Assembly: GCF_900115585.1 (NCBI RefSeq)
Contig: NZ_FOWZ01000004.1
Location: 310,001-374,000 of the forward strand
Origin: Qipengyuania nanhaisediminis
GTDB taxonomy: Bacteria; Pseudomonadota; Alphaproteobacteria; Sphingomonadales; Sphingomonadaceae
Length of the DNA: 64,000 bases
Direction: 5' to 3'
Of this stretch, positions 43,416 to 52,639 are shown piece by piece (the stretch's first letter is position 1; each line of letters begins with the position of its first letter). Position numbers and translations under genes: made by a program. The notes under the pieces are model-generated. The model made no database searches. It saw nothing but the letters and a program-made list of their open reading frames with translations, and was not told the origin of the DNA.

Positions 43416-43468
43416 CGCGGCATTCCCTAGTCGCACTAACACCGTCACGAAAGGACTTTTGCCAAGCC

Positions 43469-45052
43469 ATGCCAAAGACTGCCGCCGACCTGTGGGGCGA
43501 ATTGCGCGACCTGCCCCAGCCGACCCTGCTCGAACTCTTCAGCGCGGTGCGCGACGGGGGCGAGGGGGCAGACGAACCGGGCGGTGCAGAGCGTGTCGCC
43601 ATGCTGTCCGGGCGGCTGGAACTGGCTGCTGATCGGGCGGAAGACCCGATGGCACCGGGCGGTATCCTGTTCGACTGGTCCAAGACCCATCTCGACCGGG
43701 CCGTGCTCGACCGGTTCGAGGCGCTTGCCGACACGATGGATTTCACCGGCCAGCGCGAAAAACTGTTCGCTGGGGAGGTGGTCAATCCGACCGAAGGCCG
43801 CGCGGCAGACCACTCCACCCTGCGCGGTGTCGGCGACCCGGCGAAGGTCGAAGAAGCGGCTGCCCTCATCGACCGGATGGGCATGCTGGTCGAAGCGATC
43901 CACCAAGGTGCTTTCGGCGAAATCGCCCATCTCATCCATATCGGGATCGGGGGAAGTGCCCTTGGCCCGGCGCTGGGCGTCGATGCCCTCAGCCGCGACT
44001 TGTCGCTGTGCGATGTGCACGTCGTCTCGAACATCGACGGCGTCGCGCTGGAAGCGGCTTTCGCTAAATGCGATCCCGCCAAGACGCTGATCGCTGTCGC
44101 CAGCAAGACCTTCACCACGATCGAGACGATGACCAATGCGCAAAGTGCGCTGAAATGGCTGTCGGACAATGGCGTATCCGATCCGTCGGGCAGGGTGATT
44201 GCGCTAACAGCGAACCCCGAAGGTGCCGTGGAATGGGGCGTCGACGAGACGCGCATCCTGCCGTTCCAGGAGAGCGTTGGCGGGCGCTATTCGATCTGGT
44301 CGTCGATCGGTTTCCCCATCGCGCTGGCGGTGGGCATGGACGATTTTCGCGAGATGCTGGCAGGCGCAGCGGCAGTCGATGCGCATTTCCGCGATACGGA
44401 CGGGCGCGAAAACCTCGTGCTGCGGGCTGCTTTCGCGGATCTCTATTACACGCGCGTTCGCGGATGCCAGACGCGGGCGGTCTTCGCCTATGACGAGCGG
44501 CTTGGCCTGTTTCCCGACTATCTCCAGCAACTGGAAATGGAGAGCAACGGCAAGCGCGTTACCGCAGACATGCAGCCCGTTGATGGCCCGACCGCGCCGA
44601 TCACATGGGGCGGGGTGGGCACCGACGCGCAGCACGCGGTCTTCCAATTGCTGCACCAGGGCACGCACCTCATACCGGTGGATTTCATCGCCAGCGCGGC
44701 GCCCGGCGACGATCTAGATCCGGCGCACCACCGTATCCTGCTGTTGAACTGCTTTGCGCAAGGGGCCGCCCTGATGGCAGGCAAGAAGGGCGAAGATCCG
44801 GCGCGCAATTATCCCGGCGACCGGCCGAGCGCGACGATCCTGTGCGACGATCTGGATGCCGCCACCTTGGGCGCCCTGATTGCATTTCACGAACATCGCA
44901 CCTTCGCCAGCGCCGTCCTTATGGGCATCAATCCCTTCGACCAGTTCGGCGTCGAACTCGGCAAGCAAATGGCCAAGGCGATCGAGCAAGGCGGCGAAGA
45001 GTTCGACGCCAGCACCGAAGCGCTGCTGGAAGCCGCGGGCCTCGCCGAGTGA
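43469..45052 (+). CDS. pgi: Glucose-6-phosphate isomerase
   Basis: Interconverts glucose and fructose 6-phosphates. Family marks: HIGIGGSALGPALG, VASKTFTTIETMTNAQ, GGRYSIWSSIGFPIAL, and the C-terminal lysine segment GINPFDQFGVELGK. The 527-residue length is normal. ATG at 43469 was chosen where similarity begins. It overlaps the antiporter gene by GTGA. Confidence 0.96.
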   Translation: MPKTAADLWGELRDLPQPTLLELFSAVRDGGEGADEPGGAERVAMLSGRLELAADRAEDPMAPGGILFDWSKTHLDRAVLDRFEALADTMDFTGQREKLFAGEVVNPTEGRAADHSTLRGVGDPAKVEEAAALIDRMGMLVEAIHQGAFGEIAHLIHIGIGGSALGPALGVDALSRDLSLCDVHVVSNIDGVALEAAFAKCDPAKTLIAVASKTFTTIETMTNAQSALKWLSDNGVSDPSGRVIALTANPEGAVEWGVDETRILPFQESVGGRYSIWSSIGFPIALAVGMDDFREMLAGAAAVDAHFRDTDGRENLVLRAAFADLYYTRVRGCQTRAVFAYDERLGLFPDYLQQLEMESNGKRVTADMQPVDGPTAPITWGGVGTDAQHAVFQLLHQGTHLIPVDFIASAAPGDDLDPAHHRILLLNCFAQGAALMAGKKGEDPARNYPGDRPSATILCDDLDAATLGALIAFHEHRTFASAVLMGINPFDQFGVELGKQMAKAIEQGGEEFDASTEALLEAAGLAE

Positions 45053-46035
45053 CCACCTCCATCCTGCTTCTGCTGCTTGGTTTCGTCCTGTTGGTGGGCG
45101 GAGGCGAACTGCTCGTCCGCGGTGCGTCGCGCCTGGCGGAAGAGGTGGGCCTGTCGCCCATGCTGGTCGGCCTTGTGATCGTCGGGCTGGGAACATCCAC
45201 GCCGGAACTCGCGGCAAGCGTCCAGGCAGCGCTTGCCGGATCGCCCGGTATCGCGCTCGGCAATATCGTCGGGTCCAACCTCGCCAACACACTGCTCATT
45301 CTTGGAGCGGCGGCGCTCATTTCGCCGATCGCCGTGCGCGGCAGCGTGCTGTGGCGCGACGGTATGGTCGGTCTGGCCGGCGTTGTCGTGCTATTGCTCG
45401 CAGGCAACTCCATCGGACTGGACCGGGTTGCAGGCACAGGAATGCTGCTGGCACTCACCGCCTATATCGCATTCGCCTATCACCAAGAGCGGACAGGACA
45501 CCAGCTACAGGCGGCAAGCCAGAGGACCGCAGCCGCGGAACACGCCGATCCCGGGCTACACGATCACCCACGGCCCGACCGCAAGGGGCTGGTAAAATCG
45601 GTCGCCTTCTTCCTCGTCGGGATCGTACTGATTGTCGCCGGCGGCACTGTCCTTGTCGATGGAGCGATCGAAATCGCAAGCGCGCTGGGGGTTTCCGATA
45701 CGGTCATTGGACTGACTGTGGTAGCTGCCGGAACATCCGCGCCGGAACTTGCCACCACAATCATCGCTGCCTTGCGCAAGGAAAGCGACATTGCGCTCGG
45801 CAATGTGCTTGGCTCGAACATCTACAACATCTTCTTCATCGGCGGAGTGACGGGGCTGGTGGCGCCGGGCCCGATCCCGAACAGCATCCTGACGAGCGAT
45901 CTCTACATCCTGCTGCTGGCAGCCATCGCAGCGATCGTCTTTTCATGGACGGGCGGTCGGCTTGGCAGGCGTGAAGGGGGGATCTTGCTGGCAGCTTACG
46001 TCGGTTTCCTCGCCTACACCGTCAGCACGGTATAA
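45049..46035 (+). CDS. Calcium/sodium antiporter (CaCA family, YrbG-like)
   Basis: Membrane protein of 328 residues with about ten helices in two inverted halves. The duplicated alpha-repeats carry the CaCA motif: GLGTSTPELAASVQAAL ... GNIVGSNLANT and AAGTSAPELATTIIAAL ... GNVLGSNIYNI. A hydrophilic, histidine-containing loop lies between the halves. Start is GTG overlapping the pgi stop (GTGA). Ion specificity is inferred from the family. Confidence 0.92.
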   Translation: MTTSILLLLLGFVLLVGGGELLVRGASRLAEEVGLSPMLVGLVIVGLGTSTPELAASVQAALAGSPGIALGNIVGSNLANTLLILGAAALISPIAVRGSVLWRDGMVGLAGVVVLLLAGNSIGLDRVAGTGMLLALTAYIAFAYHQERTGHQLQAASQRTAAAEHADPGLHDHPRPDRKGLVKSVAFFLVGIVLIVAGGTVLVDGAIEIASALGVSDTVIGLTVVAAGTSAPELATTIIAALRKESDIALGNVLGSNIYNIFFIGGVTGLVAPGPIPNSILTSDLYILLLAAIAAIVFSWTGGRLGRREGGILLAAYVGFLAYTVSTV

Positions 46036-46174
46036 GCCGAGGTTCATTGACTTTGTGCGGCGCAGCATCCACATGAGGCCCATCGAAGCGCGCTAGCCAG
46101 CGTGAAGCGGCGATTTGAGAGACATTCATCGCCCCGGCCGCGCCTCGGTCTTATTCCAATGACTTCCCTTTTCA

Positions 46175-46196
46175 CGCGGGTCGTTTGACACCCGCG
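46175..46196. repeat. Hairpin in the region upstream of rhlE
   Basis: CGCGGGT (46175-46181) and ACCCGCG (46190-46196) form a perfect 7-bp stem with an 8-base loop. The 206-base gap also holds TATAAT (46226-46231) only ten bases before the rhlE ATG and a TTGACA (46185) too far away to pair with it. Confidence 0.45.
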
Positions 46197-46241
46197 CCGC
46201 GCGACGAATCCGTCTGCGCGCCGCATATAATGCGAGTATTC

Positions 46242-47633
46242 ATGACAAAATTCACCGATCTCGGCCTGTCGCAGCCCGTTCTCCAGGCGCTGGACCTCAA
46301 AGGCTATTCCGAACCGACGCCGATCCAGGCACAGGCCATACCGCCCGTCCTCGAAGGCCGCGACCTGATGGGCATCGCCCAGACGGGCACCGGCAAGACC
46401 GCGGCTTTCATGCTTCCCAGCATCGATCGCCTGCGCGAAGCCGACAAGCAGACGCCGTTCAAATCCTGCCGCATGCTGGTGCTTGCACCGACGCGCGAAC
46501 TGGCTGGCCAGATTGCCGACAGTGCCAAGGATTATGGTGCGCTCGCGGGCCTCAAGGTCCACTCCATCGTCGGCGGCACCTCGGTCAACAAGGACCGCAA
46601 CAAGCTGCACCGCGGCACCGATATCCTCGTGGCGACTCCGGGCCGCCTGCTCGACCTGATCGACCAGAAGGCATTCAAGCTCGATGGCGTGGAAATCCTC
46701 GTCCTCGACGAAGCGGACCAGATGCTGGACCTCGGCTTCATCCATGCGCTTCGTCGGATCAGCCAGTTGGTGCCGGAAAATCGCCAGACCCTGTTCTTCA
46801 GCGCCACCATGCCCAAGCAGATCCAGGAACTGGTCGGCAAGTACTGCCGCAACCCAGTCAAGGTCAGCGTAACGCCCGAAAGCACGACGGCAGAGCGCAT
46901 CGACCAGTATCTCTTCATGGTGCAGCAGGACGAAAAGCAGACGCTGCTGGAGATGGTCCTGTCGGAACGCCACAAGGTGCCCGGCAAGTTCGAACGCGTG
47001 CTGATCTTCGCCCGCACCAAGCATGGCTGCGACCGTATCGTGAAGAAGCTTGGCCAGGCAGGCATTCCCGCAAACGCCATCCACGGCAACAAGAGCCAGC
47101 CGCAGCGCGAACGCGCGCTCGATGAATTCAAGCGCGCCAAGACGCCGATCCTCATCGCGACCGACGTCGCTGCACGCGGGATCGACATTCCGGGCGTAAG
47201 CCATGTGATCAACTACGAGCTGCCAAACGTGCCGGAGCAGTACGTCCACCGCATCGGCCGTACCGCGCGTGCAGGCCGCGACGGCGTAGCGATCGCTTTC
47301 TGCGCCGAGGACGAACGCGATTACCTCAAGGACATTCGCAAGAAGACCGACGCCGAGTTCGAGCGGCTGCCGCTGCCCGACAACTTCCGCGCTGTCGTCG
47401 AAGGCGTCGGACCGACCAAGCGCGCGGCCCCCGGGCAGCGCATGGCAAAGCCCAAGGTTCGTCCGACCGGCAATGCCGCTGCCAAGAAGCCGAAGCCCAA
47501 GAACAAGCATCCCAACCGGGCCGGCGCACCCAAGCGCGATGGAGCGCCAGGCGGAGGCAAGCCGCGTGGTGGCCGCCCCGGCGGAAATCGCAATCGCAAC
47601 CGTAACCGCAACCGGTCTCGCGGCGTAAGTTAA
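46242..47633 (+). CDS. rhlE: DEAD-box RNA helicase, RhlE type
   Basis: ATP-dependent RNA helicase of 463 residues, probably in ribosome assembly or RNA decay. Motifs in order: PTPIQAQAIP (Q), AQTGTGKT (I), PTRELA (Ia), TPGR (Ib), DEAD (II), SAT (III), ARTKHGCDRIVKKL (IV), TDVAARGIDIPGV (V) and HRIGRTARAGRDG (VI). The C-terminal 70 residues are low-complexity K, P, G and R, ending in N-R repeats, a usual RNA-binding tail. ATG at 46242 chosen; an ATG at 46230 adds four residues. Confidence 0.95.
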   Translation: MTKFTDLGLSQPVLQALDLKGYSEPTPIQAQAIPPVLEGRDLMGIAQTGTGKTAAFMLPSIDRLREADKQTPFKSCRMLVLAPTRELAGQIADSAKDYGALAGLKVHSIVGGTSVNKDRNKLHRGTDILVATPGRLLDLIDQKAFKLDGVEILVLDEADQMLDLGFIHALRRISQLVPENRQTLFFSATMPKQIQELVGKYCRNPVKVSVTPESTTAERIDQYLFMVQQDEKQTLLEMVLSERHKVPGKFERVLIFARTKHGCDRIVKKLGQAGIPANAIHGNKSQPQRERALDEFKRAKTPILIATDVAARGIDIPGVSHVINYELPNVPEQYVHRIGRTARAGRDGVAIAFCAEDERDYLKDIRKKTDAEFERLPLPDNFRAVVEGVGPTKRAAPGQRMAKPKVRPTGNAAAKKPKPKNKHPNRAGAPKRDGAPGGGKPRGGRPGGNRNRNRNRNRSRGVS

Positions 47634-47697
47634 CTCGGAACTTGCCATCGCGCTCACTGTTGGCGAGAGACACGCGCAAAGCTGACAGGAGCGCCGG

Positions 47698-49053
47698 ATG
47701 GCCGATACCGAATACGATTACGACCTCTTCACCATCGGCGCGGGCTCCGGCGGGGTGCGTGCCAGCCGCGTTTCGGCGGCACATGGCGCCAAGGTCGCGA
47801 TCGCCGAGGAACACCGTGTGGGCGGAACCTGCGTCATTCGCGGCTGCGTCCCGAAGAAGATGCTCGTCTACGGCGCGCATTTTGCCGAAGACCTCGAGGA
47901 CTGCCAGAAGTTCGGCTGGGAGATCGAAGGCAAGAAGTTCGACTGGAAGACCCTGCGCGACAATGTGCTGGCCGACGTCGACCGGCTGGAGGGCGCCTAT
48001 ACCGAAACGCTCGAAAACCACGATGTCACGATCTTCCACGAACGAGCGGAAATTACCGGTCCGCACGAGGTTACCCTCGCAAGCGGCAAGAAGGTAACTG
48101 CCAGGTACATCCTGATCGCAACCGGCGCGCGTCCGCGCATGCCCGAATGCCAGGGTGCCGAGCATGCGATCAGTTCGAACGAGGCGTTCCATCTCGACGA
48201 ATTGCCGAAGAAGGTGATCATCGCTGGCGGCGGTTACATCGCCAATGAATTCGCCGGTATCTTCAACGAATTCGGCAGCAAGGTCGACATCGTCAATCGC
48301 GGCGACAGGCTGTTGCGCAGCTATGACGAAGCCGTACGCGACCGCCTGCTCCAGATTTCGACGATGAAGGGGATCAGCTTCCGCTTCAACACGACCTTCG
48401 AATACATCAAGCCGTGCGAAGACGGCGGCTATTTCGTCAAACTTTCCGACTGCGAGGAAGAGCACGCGGACCTCGTCATGTTCGCGGTCGGCCGGCTTCC
48501 GAATACCGAAGGTCTCGGCCTCGACGCGGCAGGCGTTGAGCTTGGGGACGGCGGCGAGATCAAGGTCGACCGGTTCAGCAAGACCAATGTCGATCACATC
48601 TATGCCGTGGGCGACGTTACCGATCGCGTACAGTTGACGCCGGTCGCCATTCGCGAAGGCCAGGCATTTGCCGATACCGTCTTCGGCGGCGGAGATCCCG
48701 TTGCGGTCGACCATAGCTGCATCCCCAGCGCCGTCTTCAGCCATCCGCCGATTGCGGCAGTCGGCATGACCGAGGGCGAGGCGAAGAACCAGCTGGGCTC
48801 GGTCAAGGTCTACCTCTCCGATTTCCGCCCGATGAAGAACGTACTCGCCGGTCGCAACGAGCGCAGCCTCATGAAGATGATCTGCGATGGCGACAGCGGG
48901 AAGATCGTCGGCATTCACATGATCGCACCCGAGGCGCCGGAAATGATGCAGGCGGCAGCGATCGCAGTGAAGGCTGGTCTGACGAAGGCGGATTTCGACG
49001 CGACGACGGCAATCCATCCGACGATGGCGGAAGAGCTTGTCCTGATGCGATGA
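47698..49053 (+). CDS. gor: Glutathione-disulfide reductase
   Basis: FAD/NADPH enzyme keeping glutathione reduced. Marks: FTIGAGSGGVRASR (FAD), the redox disulfide in GGTCVIRGCVPKK, NADPH-binding GGGYIANEFAGIF, and the C-terminal IHPTMAEELV containing the active-site histidine of the other subunit. Length 451 residues. AGGAG precedes the ATG. Confidence 0.95.
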   Translation: MADTEYDYDLFTIGAGSGGVRASRVSAAHGAKVAIAEEHRVGGTCVIRGCVPKKMLVYGAHFAEDLEDCQKFGWEIEGKKFDWKTLRDNVLADVDRLEGAYTETLENHDVTIFHERAEITGPHEVTLASGKKVTARYILIATGARPRMPECQGAEHAISSNEAFHLDELPKKVIIAGGGYIANEFAGIFNEFGSKVDIVNRGDRLLRSYDEAVRDRLLQISTMKGISFRFNTTFEYIKPCEDGGYFVKLSDCEEEHADLVMFAVGRLPNTEGLGLDAAGVELGDGGEIKVDRFSKTNVDHIYAVGDVTDRVQLTPVAIREGQAFADTVFGGGDPVAVDHSCIPSAVFSHPPIAAVGMTEGEAKNQLGSVKVYLSDFRPMKNVLAGRNERSLMKMICDGDSGKIVGIHMIAPEAPEMMQAAAIAVKAGLTKADFDATTAIHPTMAEELVLMR

Positions 49054-49099
49054 TCCCGCGTTCAGCCGGGTGTCAGCCAAGCCCGAGCAGGATTGCGTG

Positions 49100-49963
49100 A
49101 TGCGATATCTGCTCCCCCTTGCTGTAATCTTGGGCGCCTGCGCACCTGCGCAGGATGACAGCTCCACCGCAACCGCCGATCGCGACTACGCGACGCAGGT
49201 GGAGGCTCCGGCGCCCGATTATGCATCCCTGACCAAGCAAGCGCGTATTGAAGGCGAGGGCTATGTCCGCCGCGACGCGACTGGGCCGATACCGCCAAGC
49301 GCGAAGGCTGTCGGGCAAACGTGGTTCGAACGGCTCGAAGCCGAAAACCTGCTCCTTGGCGCTGGGTTCGAGGGAAAAGGGCCTGGCGGGGCCGTCACGC
49401 ATCTCGATGTCGGCATGACCGAAAGCGAGTTCCGGTCGTGGACCACGCAAAACGGCTGGGATGTTCCCACCCATATCTCCTGGTCGTTTGTCCCTGCAAT
49501 GAACCTGCCTGAGGTGTCCGAAGCGGCAAGCGAGGGCATCCGCGTATGGCCGGCATCCTCGGCGCGTACGGGCGCGCAAAACGAAGCGCTGCTGGCTGGC
49601 AGGGTGGAATTGCGCGACGGCTGTTTCTGGGCAACCGAAGGTGAGGGGGAGGCCGACAAGCTGGCCTTCTTCCACGCCGAGATCGGCCTCGATCGCGATA
49701 GCGAAGGGTATTACATCCTCGTCGATCGCGTCGGGGGGCAGACAAGAGCGCGGCTCGGCGAAGCGATGAGTTGGGGCGGCCCTCCCTCTGCCTATATCTC
49801 GCCCCAAGCCGAACAGAATCTACGCGCGTCATGTGGCGAAGCGCCCATTTTGGTGGTCGGTTCACCCGAAAGCAGTGAGCGCTTTCTCACCAACTACCCC
49901 CATCTGAGGAACCCGGTGGTTCCGCCGCCGCCACCCGGTGCCGGCGAGGGCGCGGACAGCTAA
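49100..49963 (+). CDS. Uncharacterised lipoprotein with proline-rich tail
   Basis: Product of 287 residues with a lipoprotein signal (MRYLLPLAVILGAC; lipobox LGAC). The mature part has no family I recognise; it includes a WFERLEAENLLLGAGFEGKG stretch, a cysteine pair (DGCFWATEG and ASCGEAP) that could be disulfide-bonded, and a C-terminal run of P followed by G-A-G-E-G. ATG at 49100 was chosen for the signal peptide. Neighbours give no functional hint. Confidence 0.75.
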   Translation: MRYLLPLAVILGACAPAQDDSSTATADRDYATQVEAPAPDYASLTKQARIEGEGYVRRDATGPIPPSAKAVGQTWFERLEAENLLLGAGFEGKGPGGAVTHLDVGMTESEFRSWTTQNGWDVPTHISWSFVPAMNLPEVSEAASEGIRVWPASSARTGAQNEALLAGRVELRDGCFWATEGEGEADKLAFFHAEIGLDRDSEGYYILVDRVGGQTRARLGEAMSWGGPPSAYISPQAEQNLRASCGEAPILVVGSPESSERFLTNYPHLRNPVVPPPPPGAGEGADS

Positions 49964-50080
49964 GTATCCGTCTCGATCCGCTCGAACCGTCCCGATCCGG
50001 CATGGTTCATCGCCCCGTGTTGCCAGCAGGTGCCGTGGTGGTCACAAGGTAAACAAACGAATCGCCTGTGGGGGTTTTCG

Positions 50081-50635
50081 ATGAACGTATTGGCTTCGCG
50101 CGGACAATTGCGCGCAAGTTTCATTCGCTGGGCGCTGTTCACGGTGCCCCTTTGCGTATTGCTCGGTTTCCTGTCCGGCCAGCTTGGCGGGCCCGACAGC
50201 TACTGGTTCCAGGCGCTCGAAAAGCCCGGCATTTATCCGCCTCCGGCAACCTTCGGCATCGTCTGGACCATCCTTTACGTAATGATCGGCCTTGCGGTCG
50301 CGCTCGTCTGCGCTGCCTGGGGCGCGCGCGGACGCGGTATCGCGTTGACGGCGTTCGTCGTGCATTTCCTGCTCAACCTGGCTTGGACGCCGGTGTTCTT
50401 CGATATGAAGGAGCTCACCTTTGCCCTCGCGGTATTGATCGCGATCGATATCACGCTGCTGGTAGTAATCGCCCTGTTCTGGATGGTCCGGCAGCTGGCG
50501 GCGATCCTGCTGCTGCCCTATCTCGCATGGGTGCTGTTCGCGACCGTTCTCAACTGGCAGTTCCTCCAGCTCAATCCCGACGCTGATGGCGGCACGGTTT
50601 CGGGCGGTTCGGAGCGTGTGCGCATCGGCAATTGA
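50081..50635 (+). CDS. tspO: TspO/MBR-family tryptophan-rich sensory protein
   Basis: Five-helix membrane protein of 184 residues related to the mitochondrial benzodiazepine receptor, binding porphyrins and regulating pigment or stress genes in photosynthetic alphaproteobacteria. Visible marks: ALEKPGIYPPPATFGIVWTILY, the NLAWTPVFF helix and YLAWVLFATVLNWQF. ATG at 50081 follows a GGGG stretch. No photosynthesis genes are in this window. Confidence 0.92.
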   Translation: MNVLASRGQLRASFIRWALFTVPLCVLLGFLSGQLGGPDSYWFQALEKPGIYPPPATFGIVWTILYVMIGLAVALVCAAWGARGRGIALTAFVVHFLLNLAWTPVFFDMKELTFALAVLIAIDITLLVVIALFWMVRQLAAILLLPYLAWVLFATVLNWQFLQLNPDADGGTVSGGSERVRIGN

Positions 50636-50666
50636 AGCGCGGGCCTTTCGCGCCTAGATAACTGCC

Positions 50667-50912
50667 ATGCAGAGCCAGAACCCCATGATCGCCGACTTCG
50701 TCAAACTCGCCAATTCGGCGGCAGGCACGCTTGCGGGCATGACCCGCGAAGCTCGCGAAAGCGCCCGTGAACGCGCCAAGGAAGCATTCGGCGGAATGGA
50801 TTTCGTGACGCGTGAAGAGTTCGACACGGTCAAGGCGATGGCCGCCCGTGCCCGCGAAGAATGCGACAAGCTGGCAGAGCGCATCGCCGCGCTCGAAGCC
50901 AAGCACAAGTGA
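50667..50912 (+). CDS. Ubiquinone biosynthesis accessory factor UbiK-like
   Basis: Small protein of 81 residues of the BMFP (YqiC/UbiK) family. The N-terminal amphipathic helix and the C-terminal coiled coil (DFVTREEFDTVKAMAARARE, then EKIAALEAKH-like end) match; UbiK binds lipids and assists ubiquinone assembly. It lies between tspO and recO with short gaps. Confidence 0.87.
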   Translation: MQSQNPMIADFVKLANSAAGTLAGMTREARESARERAKEAFGGMDFVTREEFDTVKAMAARAREECDKLAERIAALEAKHK

Positions 50913-50944
50913 CGCTTGCCCCTGCCTTGGGGTAGGGGGACAGG

Positions 50945-51544
50945 ATGCACCTTTCCGCGCCAGCGATAGTAATTGCCGCCCGTCCGCACGGCGAGACAGC
51001 GGTGATCGCTCGTCTGCTGACCGAAGAAAGCGGCGTGGTGGCAGCCTATGTCGCAGGTGGCAGGGGGCGTCAGCTGCGCCCCGTGGTCATTCCGGGAAAT
51101 CTCGTCGAAGCGGAAATTCGCGCGAAGTCCGATAGCCAGTTGCCGTTCGCCCGGCTGGAGCTGTCGCAAAGCCGCGGGCCCTGGCTTACCGAGCCGCTTC
51201 CGGCATCGGCCATTGCCTGGACTTGCGCCCTGACGGCTTCGGCTCTGCCGGAACGCAATGCTTATCCGAGCCTCTACAACGCGCTCGTCGCCCTGCTTGA
51301 CGCGATCTGCAGTGCGCCGTCCGCCCGTGGCTGGGCGCCGGCACTCGCGAGCTACGAAGTGCTCCTCCTGCGGGAGCTGGGCTACGGCGGCCAGCGGCCC
51401 GAGATAGCGGGGCTTGGCGAGGCCTTGGAAATTCTCGACCGTTCGGAGGGCCTCATAGCGCGCTATCTCCTTGCCGACACACGCGCCGACGTTCTAGCCG
51501 CTAGGACTGTACTGAGGCAGCGTCTGGGACGGATCGAGACATGA
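50945..51544 (+). CDS. recO: DNA repair protein RecO
   Basis: Mediator of RecF-pathway recombination that anneals DNA and loads RecA. The N-terminal OB-fold is visible ([48 protein letters not shown]) and the helical C-terminal domain has [13 protein letters not shown]. The 199-residue length is short for RecO, since no C-terminal zinc finger is present, as in other sphingomonads. It overlaps leuB by ATGA. Confidence 0.9.
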   Translation: MHLSAPAIVIAARPHGETAVIARLLTEESGVVAAYVAGGRGRQLRPVVIPGNLVEAEIRAKSDSQLPFARLELSQSRGPWLTEPLPASAIAWTCALTASALPERNAYPSLYNALVALLDAICSAPSARGWAPALASYEVLLLRELGYGGQRPEIAGLGEALEILDRSEGLIARYLLADTRADVLAARTVLRQRLGRIET

Positions 51545-52608
51545 AGATTGCGGTATTGCCGGGTGACGGCATCGGGCCCGAAGTCACGCGCGAAGCGCTC
51601 AAGGTGCTCGATGCGCTTGCGCTGCCGCAGCTCACCCTGTTCGAAGGAGACGTGGGCGGCATTGCCTACAAGCGGCATGGTCATCCGCTTCCCGCCGAAA
51701 CGCTGGAAATGGCGCGCGCAGCGGACGCTGTCCTGTTCGGTGCCGTTGGCGATCCGGAATGCGACACTCTCCCGCGTGAACATCGTCCCGAACAGGCGAT
51801 CCTTGGCTTGCGGAGCGAACTTGGGCTGTTTGCCAATTTGCGCCCTGCTGCCGGATTTCCGGGTCTCGAGGACCTTTCCCCGCTCAAGCCCGAACTGGCG
51901 CGCGGCATCGATCTGCTCGTCGTGCGCGAGCTCAATGGCGACGTCTACTTCGGCGACAAGGGGGAGCGTGACAGCGCAGGGGGCAGGGAAGGCTGGGACG
52001 ACATGTCCTATAACGAGGCCGAAGTCCGCCGCATCGCCCACAGCGCATTTCGCGCCGCCCAGAAACGCCGCAAGAAACTGACCAGCGTCGACAAGGCCAA
52101 CGTGCTCGAAACCAGCCGCATCTGGCGTGAAACGGTCATCGAACTGGCTGGCGAGTATCCGGATGTCGAGCTCGACCATATGTATGTCGACAATGCCGCG
52201 ATGCAGCTGGTGCGCAGCCCGGGCCAGTTCGACGTGATCGTTACCGGTAACCTTTTCGGCGATATCCTGTCAGACCAGGCCAGCGCCTGCGTCGGGTCGA
52301 TCGGATTGCTCGCCAGCGCCAGCCTGGGCGAACGCACGACCGAATTCGGCACGTTCGGCCTCTACGAGCCGATCCATGGCAGTGCTCCGGATATCGCAGG
52401 GCAGGGCAAGGCCAATCCCGTCGCCGCGATCCTGAGCCTCGCCATGCTACTGCGCCATTCGCTGGGCCGCGATGCGGATGCGAACCGGATCGAGCGGGCA
52501 GTCGCGGCGAGCCTGTCCAGCGAAGTTCGCGGTGCAGACCTCGGCGGTAGCGCGAGCACGCAGGAGATTGGCGATGCCATCGTGAGACATCTGCAAGCAA
52601 CCGCTTGA
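51541..52608 (+). CDS. leuB: 3-isopropylmalate dehydrogenase
   Basis: NAD-dependent oxidative decarboxylase of leucine synthesis. Marks: [27 protein letters not shown], the substrate loop [29 protein letters not shown] and [21 protein letters not shown]. Length 355 residues. Its ATG lies in the recO stop. leuC and leuD are not in the window. Confidence 0.96.
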   Translation: MKIAVLPGDGIGPEVTREALKVLDALALPQLTLFEGDVGGIAYKRHGHPLPAETLEMARAADAVLFGAVGDPECDTLPREHRPEQAILGLRSELGLFANLRPAAGFPGLEDLSPLKPELARGIDLLVVRELNGDVYFGDKGERDSAGGREGWDDMSYNEAEVRRIAHSAFRAAQKRRKKLTSVDKANVLETSRIWRETVIELAGEYPDVELDHMYVDNAAMQLVRSPGQFDVIVTGNLFGDILSDQASACVGSIGLLASASLGERTTEFGTFGLYEPIHGSAPDIAGQGKANPVAAILSLAMLLRHSLGRDADANRIERAVAASLSSEVRGADLGGSASTQEIGDAIVRHLQATA

Positions 52609-52639
52609 GAATTGCAGCCCCCTCCGCAAGGGTCGCGTC

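Noticed and set aside
44605..45048. Upstream extension of the Ca/Na antiporter frame, and like extensions at 17600-18430, 41852-42034, 57330-57929 and 61260-62096
   Set aside because: Each is only an open reading frame through the neighbouring gene; similarity starts at the overlapping GTG or ATG codons given in the annotation.
46185..46231. TTGACA and TATAAT upstream of rhlE as one promoter
   Set aside because: The two hexamers are 35 bases apart, far outside the 16-18 base spacing of sigma-70-type promoters.
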